A stretch of DNA of 64,000 nt from Arthrobacter sp. efr-133-R2A-120 (GTDB lineage Bacteria > Actinomycetota > Actinomycetes > Actinomycetales > Micrococcaceae): NCBI RefSeq assembly GCF_030209835.1, contig NZ_JARVRF010000028.1, positions 55,899-119,898 of the forward strand, in the 5' to 3' direction. Shown in pieces: positions 18,227 to 26,458 of this stretch. The position numbers and the translations under genes were made by a program. Position 1 is the stretch's first letter. Every line of letters begins with the position of its first letter. The notes under the pieces are model-generated. The model saw only the letters and a program-made list of their open reading frames with translations. It did no database searches and was not told the origin of the DNA.

Positions 18227-18291
18227 CGCGCGAACTGGCAGCAGATGCCCTCTGGCGGCGCAAAAGGGGGCATTATTTGCCGGTTCGCGCG
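18227..18291. terminator. 65-base hairpin between convergent genes
   Basis: Arms CGCGCGAACTGGCA (18227-18240) and TGCCGGTTCGCGCG (18278-18291) pair at 13 of 14 positions, the exception being a G-T pair. An inner stem ATGCCC / GGGCAT lies within. It sits between the LysR stop (18215) and the SixA stop (18298), so it can serve both directions. The size and two-storey form resemble the hairpin at 2527-2592. Confidence 0.75.
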
Positions 18292-18297
18292 AGGGAG

Positions 18298-18828
18298 CTA
18301 CTTCTTCGGGCGCGGAACGGCGAAGTGCGTCAGCCGAGCATCCTGCCCATCTAGTTCGGCCCACGACTTTTCGAGTTCCATCACCGTCATGGCACTCGTG
18401 GGATACCGCGTTGCGGCATCCATGTAGGCGTCATGGTCCGAATCACGGGAAGCCAAGTGCATCGCGAGGTCCTGCACGCCGGGCATGTGCGAGAAGATCA
18501 TGAGAGTCGTGACGGTTTCCGGTACATGGTTGATGACTGTCAACATGCGCTGCGCAGAGGCGGCATACAGACCGTCCTCGAGTTTCGGCGTCGGGGCCTT
18601 GTCCCCCAATTCGCTGCACACCCAAGTGCAGGTCTGCCGGGTCCGGAGCGCGGACGAACACAGGATAAAGTCCGGAATCACGTGGTGTTTGAGGAGCCAC
18701 TTCCCGGCCAGGGGGGCTTCACGGTGACCACGCTCGGCAAGGGGTCGCTCATGATCCGGCACCCCCAGGGGCCAGTCCGACTTCGCATGCCGCATGATCA
18801 CCAGCCGCTTGATGTGATGCTCGCTCAT
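18298..18828 (-). CDS. SixA-like histidine phosphatase
   Basis: A 176-residue histidine phosphatase: catalytic RHG-type motif MRHAKSDW (~12-19), the second region SSALRTRQT and the late histidine FSHMPGVQ (~112). SixA proteins dephosphorylate phosphohistidine in signalling or transport proteins. The length is typical. It is monocistronic between a convergent LysR gene and the winged-helix gene further right. Confidence 0.88.
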   Translation of the reverse strand: MSEHHIKRLVIMRHAKSDWPLGVPDHERPLAERGHREAPLAGKWLLKHHVIPDFILCSSALRTRQTCTWVCSELGDKAPTPKLEDGLYAASAQRMLTVINHVPETVTTLMIFSHMPGVQDLAMHLASRDSDHDAYMDAATRYPTSAMTVMELEKSWAELDGQDARLTHFAVPRPKK

Positions 18829-18993
18829 CCCCCCACCCTATCGCCGCGGAGGCACATGCTCACTGGTCCTGAGCGCAGGAATGCGGCCGCTTGGTTCGCG
18901 CGGGCGCTGTCGCGTGAGCGGGACATCCCGAAAGCGCCGTTGTTGCGTGAGGGACGAGCGCAGGCGCCGAGGGATCGTCCCGCGGAAGCGAAA

Positions 18994-19023
18994 GCGCCCG
19001 CCCCCAAAGAAAGGAGCGGGCGC
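18994..19023 (-). terminator. Terminator of the orphan winged-helix gene
   Basis: Just after the winged-helix gene on the minus strand, GCGCCCGC and GCGGGCGC form an 8-base-pair GC stem with a 14-base loop, followed by a short TTTCG tract. An intrinsic terminator is likely, although the T-run is short. Confidence 0.7.
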
Positions 19024-19039
19024 CTTGGGCGGGTGGAGA

Positions 19040-19909
19040 CTAGATCGAGTATTCCGGAGCGGCCCAGACGATGACCTCGGGGTGCTCGTAGAAACGGTAG
19101 CCCTGGCCTCGTACGGTGCGGACCGTGTTCGCGAGGCGGCCGAGCTTGGAGCGGAGGCGCCGGATGTGGACGTCGATGGTGCGCTCGTTGGGGACCTCTT
19201 CGGCGTTGCGCCACAGGCCCTCGAGGAGTTCGTCGCGGCCCACGGTCCGGGTGCCGTTCTCGACAAGGTAGTTGAGGAGCTCGAATTCCTTGAACGTGAG
19301 GTTCAGGGATTCGCCGTCGAGGTGCACCTCACGGCGGGCGAGGTCGATCAAGACACCAGACGGGCGGGCTTCCTGCGCAGGCTGCGGGCGGAGCGCCTCG
19401 GAGCGCTGGCGGTTGCCAACGGTGGGGTCACCGAAAGTCGAGCGGACGACGTCGAGCGCGGAACCGGGGGCGCTGGCCGGGGCTACCGCGACGGCGGCAT
19501 AGCTCTCGGCGCCGGAAACGAGGGACTGCGCGTAGGCCCGGATTTCCTGGGCAAGCTTGGCGATGGACGTTCCGGCGGCCGCAGCCGTGTCTTCGTCGAT
19601 GCCCATGTAGAGCACGAATCCGCGGGCCACATTGTCATTTGCAACGGGACGGATGGAGCGGTCCGCTGGAGCCAGGACAGGCGTGGGTGCAGTCATCGGC
19701 GAGGCCTCGTTGACGGGAACAGCGCGGAGCTGGCCGTAGGAGTTGGGGTTGTAGCCCTGGGGGACGTAACCGGGCGCCTGGCTGCCACCCTGCGGTGCGG
19801 GCTGGGCGTAGGCCGGGCGGTTGCCGAAGCCGGGACGCAGGCCGACGTTCGACGCGGCCTTATTGGCGTTACGGACGGAGATGTGGACGTATCCGGATGC
19901 AACTGACAT
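19040..19909 (-). CDS. Orphan winged-helix (OmpR/PhoB-type) regulator without a receiver domain
   Basis: 289 residues. Residues ~185-280 are an OmpR/PhoB-type DNA-binding domain (VLIDLARREVHLDGESLNLT, FKEFELLNYLVENGTRTVGR, DVHIRRLRSKLG, VRGQGYRFYEHP). The first ~95 residues are Pro/Gln/Gly/Ala-rich and probably disordered; residues ~95-150 (ARGFVLYMGIDEDTAAAAGT) may be a small folded domain but show no receiver aspartate pocket. No kinase gene is adjacent. GAGG lies upstream of the ATG at 19909. Its signal and targets are unknown. Confidence 0.85.
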   Translation of the reverse strand: MSVASGYVHISVRNANKAASNVGLRPGFGNRPAYAQPAPQGGSQAPGYVPQGYNPNSYGQLRAVPVNEASPMTAPTPVLAPADRSIRPVANDNVARGFVLYMGIDEDTAAAAGTSIAKLAQEIRAYAQSLVSGAESYAAVAVAPASAPGSALDVVRSTFGDPTVGNRQRSEALRPQPAQEARPSGVLIDLARREVHLDGESLNLTFKEFELLNYLVENGTRTVGRDELLEGLWRNAEEVPNERTIDVHIRRLRSKLGRLANTVRTVRGQGYRFYEHPEVIVWAAPEYSI

Positions 19910-20570
19910 GGATTGCTTACCTCAAAGTGAATAGCCGTCATCGCGGCTTCGAATGCTGGTCTGGTCCCCGCAATGAGATGGGGAGGGGCGCCCGACGCTG
20001 GGCAGGGGGCGAATGCCTGAAACTTGTTGGGGTCTTAAGTTAGGCATGCATTCGACAACAGCTCATCGAAAAACCAGCGGGTACGCTGGGCTCGATCGCT
20101 GCGGCTGCAGATGCTGTTGAGTTCTTGTTCACATTTGAAGTGTGCAACGTAACAAAGGGAACTTGCAAGTAACAAAGGGCCGAACCGTCCACATTTTGAG
20201 ACGAATCGGACTATTGTGCCGCACATCACAATTCAGACATGTCCAAATGTGACCCATTCTCGTTCGTCACAATGGCTATTCTCAGTGCAATATTCGAATA
20301 AAATTTGATGAAGTTGTCCTTTTCTGAATCTTAAGTCACGTCACGCGCTTGCCTTTGAATCTCGAGATATGAAACAACCCTTGTCCAATCCTGGATCCGC
20401 GTCTCGTGAAAATTTTTTGGCAAATCATCTGCTAGGGGCTTTGCAATCGCCCGCCCCACCCCGCGCTCGCATTGGATGTCGTTCTGAAGGCCCGCACCGA
20501 AATCAACTGCGTGGGCCCACGCCGCGAGGGTTCCCTGGCCGAGCTTGCGAGGCGAGGGTGGCGGCGGGGA
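19910..20570. promoter_or_regulatory. 660-base upstream region of the orphan regulator, AT-rich and repeat-dense
   Basis: No gene is supported. The middle (about 20100-20370) is markedly AT-richer than its surroundings. It holds a direct repeat GTAACAAAGGG (20149-20159 and 20169-20179, period 20), a perfect inverted pair TCACATTTG (20129-20137) / CAAATGTGA (20244-20252), and TGTGAC (20248-20253) facing GTCACA across 12 bases. These look like binding sites for dimeric regulators in a long leader for the winged-helix gene. The part 20440-20570 shows nothing clear. Confidence 0.5.
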
Positions 20571-21362
20571 CTAGTTGGTGGTGCCGGTTCCTTGGGTACT
20601 TGATGTGGTGGCAGTGACGATCTGGATGGACTGGGCCGTGTACTTGTCGGATTCCTTGAGCGCTGTGACCCTCACGCTGGATCCGGATTTCACATCGGCG
20701 AGGGTCAGGGTGGTGCCAGTGGTTCCACTTCCGCGTTGCCGCATGCCTTCCTCTACCACGACGTCCGTTCCCAGCGTGTAAGTGCGGGTGAATCCGTCGT
20801 CGCTCTTGACAGTCATGGAGCTCGCCGAGATGTCGGTGACCGTACCCAGCTGGCCCGCCATGGTGACGTAGCTGCCGTTCTGGAGGACCACATATTCCGA
20901 GTGGACCGCGGCGTTCAGGCCACCCATGCCGACGCCGAGCCCGCCCGGACCTGCGTTCGTGCCGCCGGGGCCACCGAATCCGCCCTGGCCGTTCTGCCCG
21001 GCACCCGGTCCCTGCGCGTTGGTGGTATCAGCCGCCGCGGTCCCGTTTCCGGCGGCATATGCACCGGCTCCTGCCGCTACAGCGACAACCACCGCGACGC
21101 CGCCAACAATGAGCCCCTTCTTCAGGCTCCAATTCTTGAAAAACGAAGGTCGGGGCTGTCCTGCGTTGTACGGCTGCGGCGCGCCCCACCCGGCGGCAGG
21201 TTGCCCAGGCTGCTGGTTCGCCGGCGGCTGCGGCGCACCCCACCCAGCGCCAGGTTGCCCGGCACCAGGCTGCCCGGAATCATCAAGGGGCCGGATCACC
21301 GGCTGCGGGTGCCCATTCTCCGGCTCGGAACCAGGTACGGAGGGGTTGTTTTGCTGATCCAT
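20571..21362 (-). CDS. Membrane-anchored Gly/Pro-rich protein, DUF5666-like C-terminus
   Basis: About 263 residues. The cytoplasmic N-terminus (~1-80) is Pro/Gln/Gly-rich with a repeat around AGWGAPQP. One TM segment follows (~88-112, GLIVGGVAVVVAVAAGAGAY), then a Gly-rich spacer and an extracytoplasmic beta-rich domain (~150-245, GSYVTMAGQLGTVTDISASS, LTLADVKSGSSVRVTALKES) resembling DUF5666/OB-like repeats. I chose ATG 21362 because GGAG lies upstream of it; 21374 is the other candidate. It is divergent from an OmpR-type response regulator and is probably its target. Confidence 0.7.
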   Translation of the reverse strand: MDQQNNPSVPGSEPENGHPQPVIRPLDDSGQPGAGQPGAGWGAPQPPANQQPGQPAAGWGAPQPYNAGQPRPSFFKNWSLKKGLIVGGVAVVVAVAAGAGAYAAGNGTAAADTTNAQGPGAGQNGQGGFGGPGGTNAGPGGLGVGMGGLNAAVHSEYVVLQNGSYVTMAGQLGTVTDISASSMTVKSDDGFTRTYTLGTDVVVEEGMRQRGSGTTGTTLTLADVKSGSSVRVTALKESDKYTAQSIQIVTATTSSTQGTGTTN

Positions 21363-21515
21363 GATGTTCTCCATCGAAGTCGGGACTGTTCGGTCGTAGA
21401 TGTTCCTGTCCCAAACAGCGTCAGCCGCGTTGCTGTGCGTTGGCTGTGTCGAACTGCAGGCTTCCCTGTGACCTGCAGAACCGCTACAACCTCCGGACAG
21501 GTGGCTAGGCTGGGA

Positions 21516-21533
21516 CTCACAGGGTGCTCACAG
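21516..21533 (+). promoter_or_regulatory. Direct repeat typical of OmpR-family binding
   Basis: CTCACAG occurs at 21516-21522 and 21527-21533, exactly 11 bases apart, just ahead of the response-regulator gene and in the shared region with the divergent membrane-anchored gene. Head-to-tail heptamers at 11-base spacing are the usual site for OmpR/PhoB-type dimers, so autoregulation is plausible. Confidence 0.5.
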
Positions 21534-21577
21534 CATCGGCAAAGCACTGGCAAACCGGCAGATTGGAGAGTTGTCCC

Positions 21578-22318
21578 ATGGCATCCTCGCACTCCATGAC
21601 CAATAACCTTCCGCAGCTCAGCCACCCGGACGGTTCCCCCATCCGTGCCCTCGTGGTGGACGACGAACCCAGCCTCGCCGAGCTCATGAGCATGGGCCTA
21701 CGCATGGCGGGCTGGTCGGTAGCTGTTGCCGGCGACGGTCCCGCCGCGGTAAAGCTCGCCAAGGACTTCCGCCCGGACGTGCTGGTACTGGATGTGATGC
21801 TTCCAGGGTTCGACGGCGTTGAGCTGCTGGGCAGGATCCGCGCCTTTGCGCCTGAGGTGCCCGCGCTCTTCCTCACCGCGAAGGATGACGTGCAGGACCG
21901 GATTGTCGGGTTGGCAGCCGGCGGCGACGATTATGTCACCAAGCCCTTCAGCATGGAGGAAGTCCTGTTGCGCCTGCACCGCCTGGTCCAGCGCTCGGGA
22001 GTGGCCGCGATGGACACGGCCGAGCTGGTGGTGGGTGACTTGACCCTGAACGTGGACACCCGCGAAGTTACCCGCGGCGGCGAGGACATCCCGCTCACGG
22101 CAACCCAGTTCGAACTCTTGCGCTACCTCATGGAAAATCCCAAGCGCGTGGTGAGCAAGGCCCAGATCCTGGACCGTGTGTGGGACTACGATTTCGGCGG
22201 CCAAGCCAACATCGTGGAGCTTTACATCTCATACCTGCGCAAGAAGATCGAGGCCAACCACCCGCCCATGATCCACACGGTGCGCGGAGCCGGCTACGTC
22301 ATCAAGCCTGCCGAATAG
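21578..22318 (+). CDS. OmpR-family response regulator
   Basis: About 246 residues. The receiver domain has the acidic pair VVDDEP, phospho-acceptor Asp72 (VLVLDVMLPG), Thr100 and Lys122 (VTKPFS). The C-terminal winged helix is complete (TATQFELLRYLMENPKRVVS, then YISYLRKKIE, VRGAGYVI). ATG 21578 has GGAGAG seven bases upstream. The kinase gene follows after 12 bases. Overall similarity is to the TcrX/TrcR/MprA group of actinobacteria. Confidence 0.92.
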   Translation: MASSHSMTNNLPQLSHPDGSPIRALVVDDEPSLAELMSMGLRMAGWSVAVAGDGPAAVKLAKDFRPDVLVLDVMLPGFDGVELLGRIRAFAPEVPALFLTAKDDVQDRIVGLAAGGDDYVTKPFSMEEVLLRLHRLVQRSGVAAMDTAELVVGDLTLNVDTREVTRGGEDIPLTATQFELLRYLMENPKRVVSKAQILDRVWDYDFGGQANIVELYISYLRKKIEANHPPMIHTVRGAGYVIKPAE

Positions 22319-22330
22319 CCGGGGCGCCGA

Positions 22331-23809
22331 ATGTCCGCACTCTCGGGTATCCCCCGCCAGACTGACCACAGCTGGTTCAATCCTTCAACCTGGCACTTGC
22401 GCACGCGCTTGATCTTGCTCTCGATGGCACTCCTTGTGGCCATCTGCGGTGCCGTCGGGGTGGTCAGCTATGCCTCCATGGACGTGTTCCTCACGAAGCA
22501 GCTGGACCAGCAATTGATGCAGGCCTCCCATGGCCGCCCACCGCAGGGCAACCCGGGCGGCCGTCCGGACCCCCTGGATCCGCGGGGCCAGAGCATCGGC
22601 ACGCTGAATGCACGCATTCTTGGCGGCCAGGTGAGCAGTGATGCCGGATTCTTGTCCTCCGATGCCACCCGTGCGCCGTTGTCCCCCAGCGACGCACGAA
22701 TCCTGTTGGCCCTCCCCTCCGACGGCCGCCCTGTTGATCGCACCCTGTCCAGTGGCGGCTACCGGCTGGTGGCTGCCGAAACACCCTACGGCGATGTGGT
22801 TATCACGGGGCTGCCGCTCGCCTCGAAAGAGGACACCGAAGCCTCGCTCGTGTGGACCATGGTGCTGGTGTCCTTGGGCGGACTGGTCCTGATCGGGCTG
22901 GCCGGAACGGTGCTGATCCGCCGCACCATGCGCCCCTTGGAGCAACTCTCCGACGTTGCCACGAAGGTATCGAAACTTCCGCTCGACGCCGGCGAGGTGG
23001 CCCTCGCGGTGCGCGTTCCTGCGTCGGCGGCCCACCCGAGCACGGAAGTGGGAAGCGTCGGCCATGCATTGAACCTGATGCTGGACAACGTCTCCAGCGC
23101 CCTCGAAGCGCGCCAGCAAAGTGAGACAAAGGTGCGCCAGTTCGTGGCCGACGCGTCGCACGAACTACGCACTCCGCTGACCGCCATCCGCGGCTACACC
23201 GAACTCTTGCGCATGACCGAGACGTTCACGGAGGACGGCCGCAAGTCACTGGGCCGGGTGCAGAGCCAGTCAGAACGCATGACCACCCTCGTAGAGGACC
23301 TCCTTCTCTTGGCCCGGCTTGACGAAGGGAAGGCGCCGGAGTTCACCGATGTGGACCTTACGCAGTTGGTGATCGAAACCGTCAGCGACGAGAAAGTCAT
23401 GGCCCCCGAGCACATCTGGCAGCTCAAGCTCCCGGATGAGCCCCTCACGGTCCGCGGCGACACCACCCAACTCCACCAGGTTCTGGCGAATCTGCTCTCC
23501 AATGCCCGCAAGCACACCGAGGCGGGAACCACCGTGGTCACGGGCGTCATGCGCTCCGCCGATGGCAGTGCCGTAGTGACCGTGACCGACAACGGCCCGG
23601 GCATCCCGCCTGAATTCCAGGGCAGGATCTTCTCGCGCTTTGCCCGTGCCGACGCCGCCCGCTCCGGTTCCGAGGGCACGTCCGGGCTCGGCCTTTCGAT
23701 TGTGGAATCCATTGTCCAGGCGCATGGCGGCACGGTGGAAGTGGCGTCCCGCCCGGGCCGGACGGAGTTCGCGGTTCGGCTCCCGGCGCTCAGGACCGCC
23801 ACCGCCTGA
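22331..23809 (+). CDS. Sensor histidine kinase
   Basis: 492 residues. TM1 (~28-48) and TM2 (~175-197) flank a ~125-residue extracytoplasmic sensor; then a HAMP domain (IRRTMRPLEQLSD), dimerisation/phospho-acceptor box FVADASHELRTPL with His277, and a HATPase with N box NLLSNARKHT, G1 DNGPGIP and G2 GLGLSIV. It is the cognate kinase of the preceding regulator. The extracellular signal is unknown; the sensor segment is rich in Pro, Asp and Ser. Confidence 0.92.
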   Translation: MSALSGIPRQTDHSWFNPSTWHLRTRLILLSMALLVAICGAVGVVSYASMDVFLTKQLDQQLMQASHGRPPQGNPGGRPDPLDPRGQSIGTLNARILGGQVSSDAGFLSSDATRAPLSPSDARILLALPSDGRPVDRTLSSGGYRLVAAETPYGDVVITGLPLASKEDTEASLVWTMVLVSLGGLVLIGLAGTVLIRRTMRPLEQLSDVATKVSKLPLDAGEVALAVRVPASAAHPSTEVGSVGHALNLMLDNVSSALEARQQSETKVRQFVADASHELRTPLTAIRGYTELLRMTETFTEDGRKSLGRVQSQSERMTTLVEDLLLLARLDEGKAPEFTDVDLTQLVIETVSDEKVMAPEHIWQLKLPDEPLTVRGDTTQLHQVLANLLSNARKHTEAGTTVVTGVMRSADGSAVVTVTDNGPGIPPEFQGRIFSRFARADAARSGSEGTSGLGLSIVESIVQAHGGTVEVASRPGRTEFAVRLPALRTATA

Positions 23810-23829
23810 AGAGACCAACCAGAAAAGCG

Positions 23830-23872
23830 CGACGCCGGTGCGCGTCGAGCGCAAGTCGACGCACCGGCGTCG
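23830..23872 (+). terminator. Terminator after the two-component operon
   Basis: CGACGCCGGTGCG (23830-23842) pairs perfectly with CGCACCGGCGTCG (23860-23872). There is only a weak T tract, but the 13-base-pair GC stem directly after the kinase stop makes a terminator likely. Confidence 0.75.
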
Positions 23873-23925
23873 TGATCTCCGTTACCTAAATGTGACTTAA
23901 GCTGGATCCTCCTGTACCGTCGAAT

Positions 23926-24143
23926 GGGTGCGCTGGATCATTCCGGCCACCGCCGGGTAGGCGCCGAGCTCTGCCACTCCCCGGTGCCCAACAGTCCAGG
24001 CAGAGACGGGGGACCCAGGTCTCCGGGCAAGCGCTCATGTTGAGCCAGCCCTAGGGGTGAAGCCGTACCGCCACGATTCGCTGTGGCCACGGCCGGATGA
24101 CCTCATCCGAATCCGACAGCTAACTCCGCAGGCGTCGAGAGGC
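23926..24143 (+). ncRNA. Cyclic di-AMP riboswitch (ydaO/yuaA type)
   Basis: The leader ahead of the transglycosylase-like gene carries the conserved blocks of the ydaO class in order: CCACTCCCCGGTGCCC, then GGCAGAGACGGGGGACCCAG (24000-24019), then GGGGTGAAGCCG (24054-24065), and finally CCGACAGCTAACTCCGCAGG near 24113-24132. The spacing fits the pseudo-two-fold aptamer. In actinobacteria this class controls cell-wall hydrolases and resuscitation factors and usually switches expression off when c-di-AMP is high. The exact 5' end is approximate. A weak promoter (TGTGAC, 18 bases, TACCGT) lies at 23891-23920. Confidence 0.9.
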
Positions 24144-24150
24144 AATCACC

Positions 24151-24888
24151 ATGTCTGATTCCAGGAATCAGTCGCGCCCTGTTGCGCGCCACCGCGGCGA
24201 ACCTGCCCGGAGAAACAAGTCACGTTCCACCTTGAGGCGAGTCGCCTCGAACCTCGGCACCGGCCAGCGCATGGCCGTTGTTGCCGGCGTCGTCGCCGTG
24301 TTCCTCGGTGCAGGCGCCGCCACCCAAGCCGCCGGACAGGCCATCAATGCCCAGGACATGAGCCGGACCTCCGAATCGCGCACGGCGGATCACTCAGCCA
24401 TGCCATCAGCCAGCGCCACGCCGTCGGCGAGCGCAAGCGCGAGCCCCAAGCGGAGCGCCACGCCGACGCCGAGCCAGGCACCCGCCCCTGCTCCGGCCGC
24501 CGTCGCGCCCCAGGCTGCCGCACCGGCCGCCCCCGCGGCACCCCCGGCGCCAGCAGCTCCGGCCGCACCGGTCGCCGTCGATGATCCGGCTGGCGCCCAG
24601 GCCTACGCCGCGAGCATCCTTCCCTCCTACGGTTGGGGCCAGGGCGAAATGTCAGCCCTGATCACCTTGTGGAACAAGGAATCGGATTGGCGCACCACTG
24701 CCACCAACGCCTCCAGTGGCGCCTACGGCATTGGGCAATCGCTGCCAGGCAACAAGATGGCATCAGAAGGCGCCGACTGGCAGACCAATTACCAGACTCA
24801 GATCCGCTGGGGCCTGAACTACATCAAGGAACGCTACGGGTCGCCGTCGGCGGCGTGGTCCTTCCACTTGGCCCACAACTGGTACTAA
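24151..24888 (+). CDS. Secreted transglycosylase-like cell-wall protein
   Basis: 245 residues. A basic N-terminus (~1-45), a hydrophobic signal/anchor (~45-68), a long Ala/Pro/Ser linker (~85-145), and a C-terminal lysozyme-fold-like domain (~150-245: SYGWGQGEMSALITLWNKES, GAYGIGQSLPGNKM, WGLNYIKERYGSP, ending AWSFHLAHNWY). Glu in WNKESDW is the probable catalytic acid. Such domains cleave peptidoglycan and occur in actinobacterial growth and resuscitation factors. Control by the c-di-AMP riboswitch just upstream fits this role. Confidence 0.85.
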   Translation: MSDSRNQSRPVARHRGEPARRNKSRSTLRRVASNLGTGQRMAVVAGVVAVFLGAGAATQAAGQAINAQDMSRTSESRTADHSAMPSASATPSASASASPKRSATPTPSQAPAPAPAAVAPQAAAPAAPAAPPAPAAPAAPVAVDDPAGAQAYAASILPSYGWGQGEMSALITLWNKESDWRTTATNASSGAYGIGQSLPGNKMASEGADWQTNYQTQIRWGLNYIKERYGSPSAAWSFHLAHNWY

Positions 24889-24910
24889 GCCCACGAGCCA
24901 CGAGCAAAAG

Positions 24911-24950
24911 TACGTCGAGGTCCGTCCCTTCCGGGGCGGGCCTCGACGTA
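24911..24950 (+). terminator. Terminator after the transglycosylase gene
   Basis: TACGTCGAGG (24911-24920) pairs perfectly with CCTCGACGTA (24941-24950), with further pairing of CCG and CCC with GGG and CGG inside. A 4-base loop and the following TTCT suggest a strong intrinsic terminator. Confidence 0.8.
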
Positions 24951-25051
24951 TTCTGGCCGGGCACATGATTCCCGCACGGCGCTCAGACATCCACAGCCCC
25001 GTCACAGGTTCCGCCTAAAGCCCTCATATTAGGCGGCCGCACTCTGGATAC

Positions 25052-26458
25052 ATGACGCTCATCGAATCCACCTCCGGAACCCTGAAGGACCCCGCGGTGG
25101 TGCCGCCGGGCCTTCCCATCCAAGGCAACGCGCCTTTCCACCCCAACACCCCCGTTCAACCCGGCACCCCAATTCAACGCAGCACCGTGCGTCGCGCCCC
25201 CGTGGACACCCACACTGCCATCCCTGTCCTCGACGTCACCATTCCCGTCTTCAATGAGGAACGCGACCTCGAGGAGTGCCTGCGCAGGCTTCACGGCCAC
25301 TTGCGCGAATCCTTCCCGCATGGCTTCCGCATCACCGTGGCGGACAACGCGAGCACGGACGGCACCTTGAAAATCGCGGAGCGCGTGGCAAGGGAACTGC
25401 CTGAGCTCGCGGTTGTCCATCTTGAGGAGAAGGGACGCGGCAACGCCCTGCGCAAGGTGTGGCTGGCATCGCCGTCGCCGGTCCTCGCTTACATGGACGT
25501 GGATCTCTCCACCGACCTCGCCGCGCTGGCGCCCCTTTTGGCGCCACTGATCTCCGGCCATTCGGACCTCGCCATCGGCACACGGCTGACCCGCAACTCG
25601 CGGGTTGTCCGCGGCCCCAAGCGCGAGTTCATTTCGCGTAGCTACAACTTGATGCTGCACTCCTTGATGGGTGCCCGCTTCAGCGATGCCCAGTGCGGTT
25701 TCAAAGCGATCCGGGCAGATGTCGCACAGCAGATCCTCCCCCATACCTTGGACAACTCATGGTTCTTCGACACTGAACTCCTGGTCCTCGCCGAACGCTG
25801 CGGCCTCCGGGTCCACGAGGTTCCCGTCGACTGGATCGACGATCCCGATTCGAGCGTCGACGTGGTTCGCACCGCCCTGGCCGACATCCGAGGCATGGTC
25901 CGGCTCACCCGGGATCTCGTCTCGGGCCGCATCCCCATTCCGGAACTGCGGGCAGCACTTGCACGCGGGCCGCTTCCGGCGTCGTCGCGTACTGCCGAGC
26001 AAAGCCCCCGCAGCAGCCTTTTCGGACAGCTGGTCCGGTTCGCCGCGATCGGCGCTGCGTCCACCCTCGCCTATGTGCTCATCTTCCTGTTCTGCCGCGG
26101 CTTCATGGACCCGCAACTGGCCAACTTCCTGGCGCTGCTCGTCACGGCCATCGCCAACACCGGTGCCAACCGGCGCTTCACTTTCGGCATCCAGGGCGGC
26201 AATCCCGTTCGGCATCACTTCGAGGGTTTGATCGTCTTCGGGATCGGCCTCGCGCTCACCTCCGGGGCGCTCGCCTTGGTGCACAGTACGACGACGCCGG
26301 ACCGCTGGGGTGAACTCCTCACCGTGGTCGCCGCTAACCTCGCCGCTACCGCAGTCCGCTTCCTCTTGTTCCGGCTTTGGGTCTTCCGGCAGCCTGCCGC
26401 CCAGGCGACTGCACCCACCAAACAAGCCAAATCGCGCACAGAAACGGCAGCATCATGA
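25052..26458 (+). CDS. GT2 glycosyltransferase fused to a GtrA domain
   Basis: 468 residues. Residues ~60-300 are a GT-A fold family 2 glycosyltransferase of the dolichyl/polyprenyl-phosphate sugar synthase type (TIPVFNEERDLEECLRRL, ADNASTDGT, metal motif MDVDLST). Residues ~330-445 are a four-TM GtrA domain (LVRFAAIGAASTLAYVLIFL). It probably makes or flips a lipid-phosphate sugar used by the two ArnT-like proteins encoded next. The N-terminal ~50 residues are Pro/Thr-rich. The stop overlaps the next start by four bases. Confidence 0.9.
   Translation: MTLIESTSGTLKDPAVVPPGLPIQGNAPFHPNTPVQPGTPIQRSTVRRAPVDTHTAIPVLDVTIPVFNEERDLEECLRRLHGHLRESFPHGFRITVADNASTDGTLKIAERVARELPELAVVHLEEKGRGNALRKVWLASPSPVLAYMDVDLSTDLAALAPLLAPLISGHSDLAIGTRLTRNSRVVRGPKREFISRSYNLMLHSLMGARFSDAQCGFKAIRADVAQQILPHTLDNSWFFDTELLVLAERCGLRVHEVPVDWIDDPDSSVDVVRTALADIRGMVRLTRDLVSGRIPIPELRAALARGPLPASSRTAEQSPRSSLFGQLVRFAAIGAASTLAYVLIFLFCRGFMDPQLANFLALLVTAIANTGANRRFTFGIQGGNPVRHHFEGLIVFGIGLALTSGALALVHSTTTPDRWGELLTVVAANLAATAVRFLLFRLWVFRQPAAQATAPTKQAKSRTETAAS

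Noticed and set aside
20149..20179. GTAAC repeats as a GlnR or MtrA box
   Set aside because: The spacing and second half-sites do not match the published layouts as I know them; kept only as an unnamed direct repeat.
20035..20617. Open frames of 60-80 codons in the AT-rich upstream region
   Set aside because: No motifs, no start signals, and they fall on repeats; treated as regulatory DNA.
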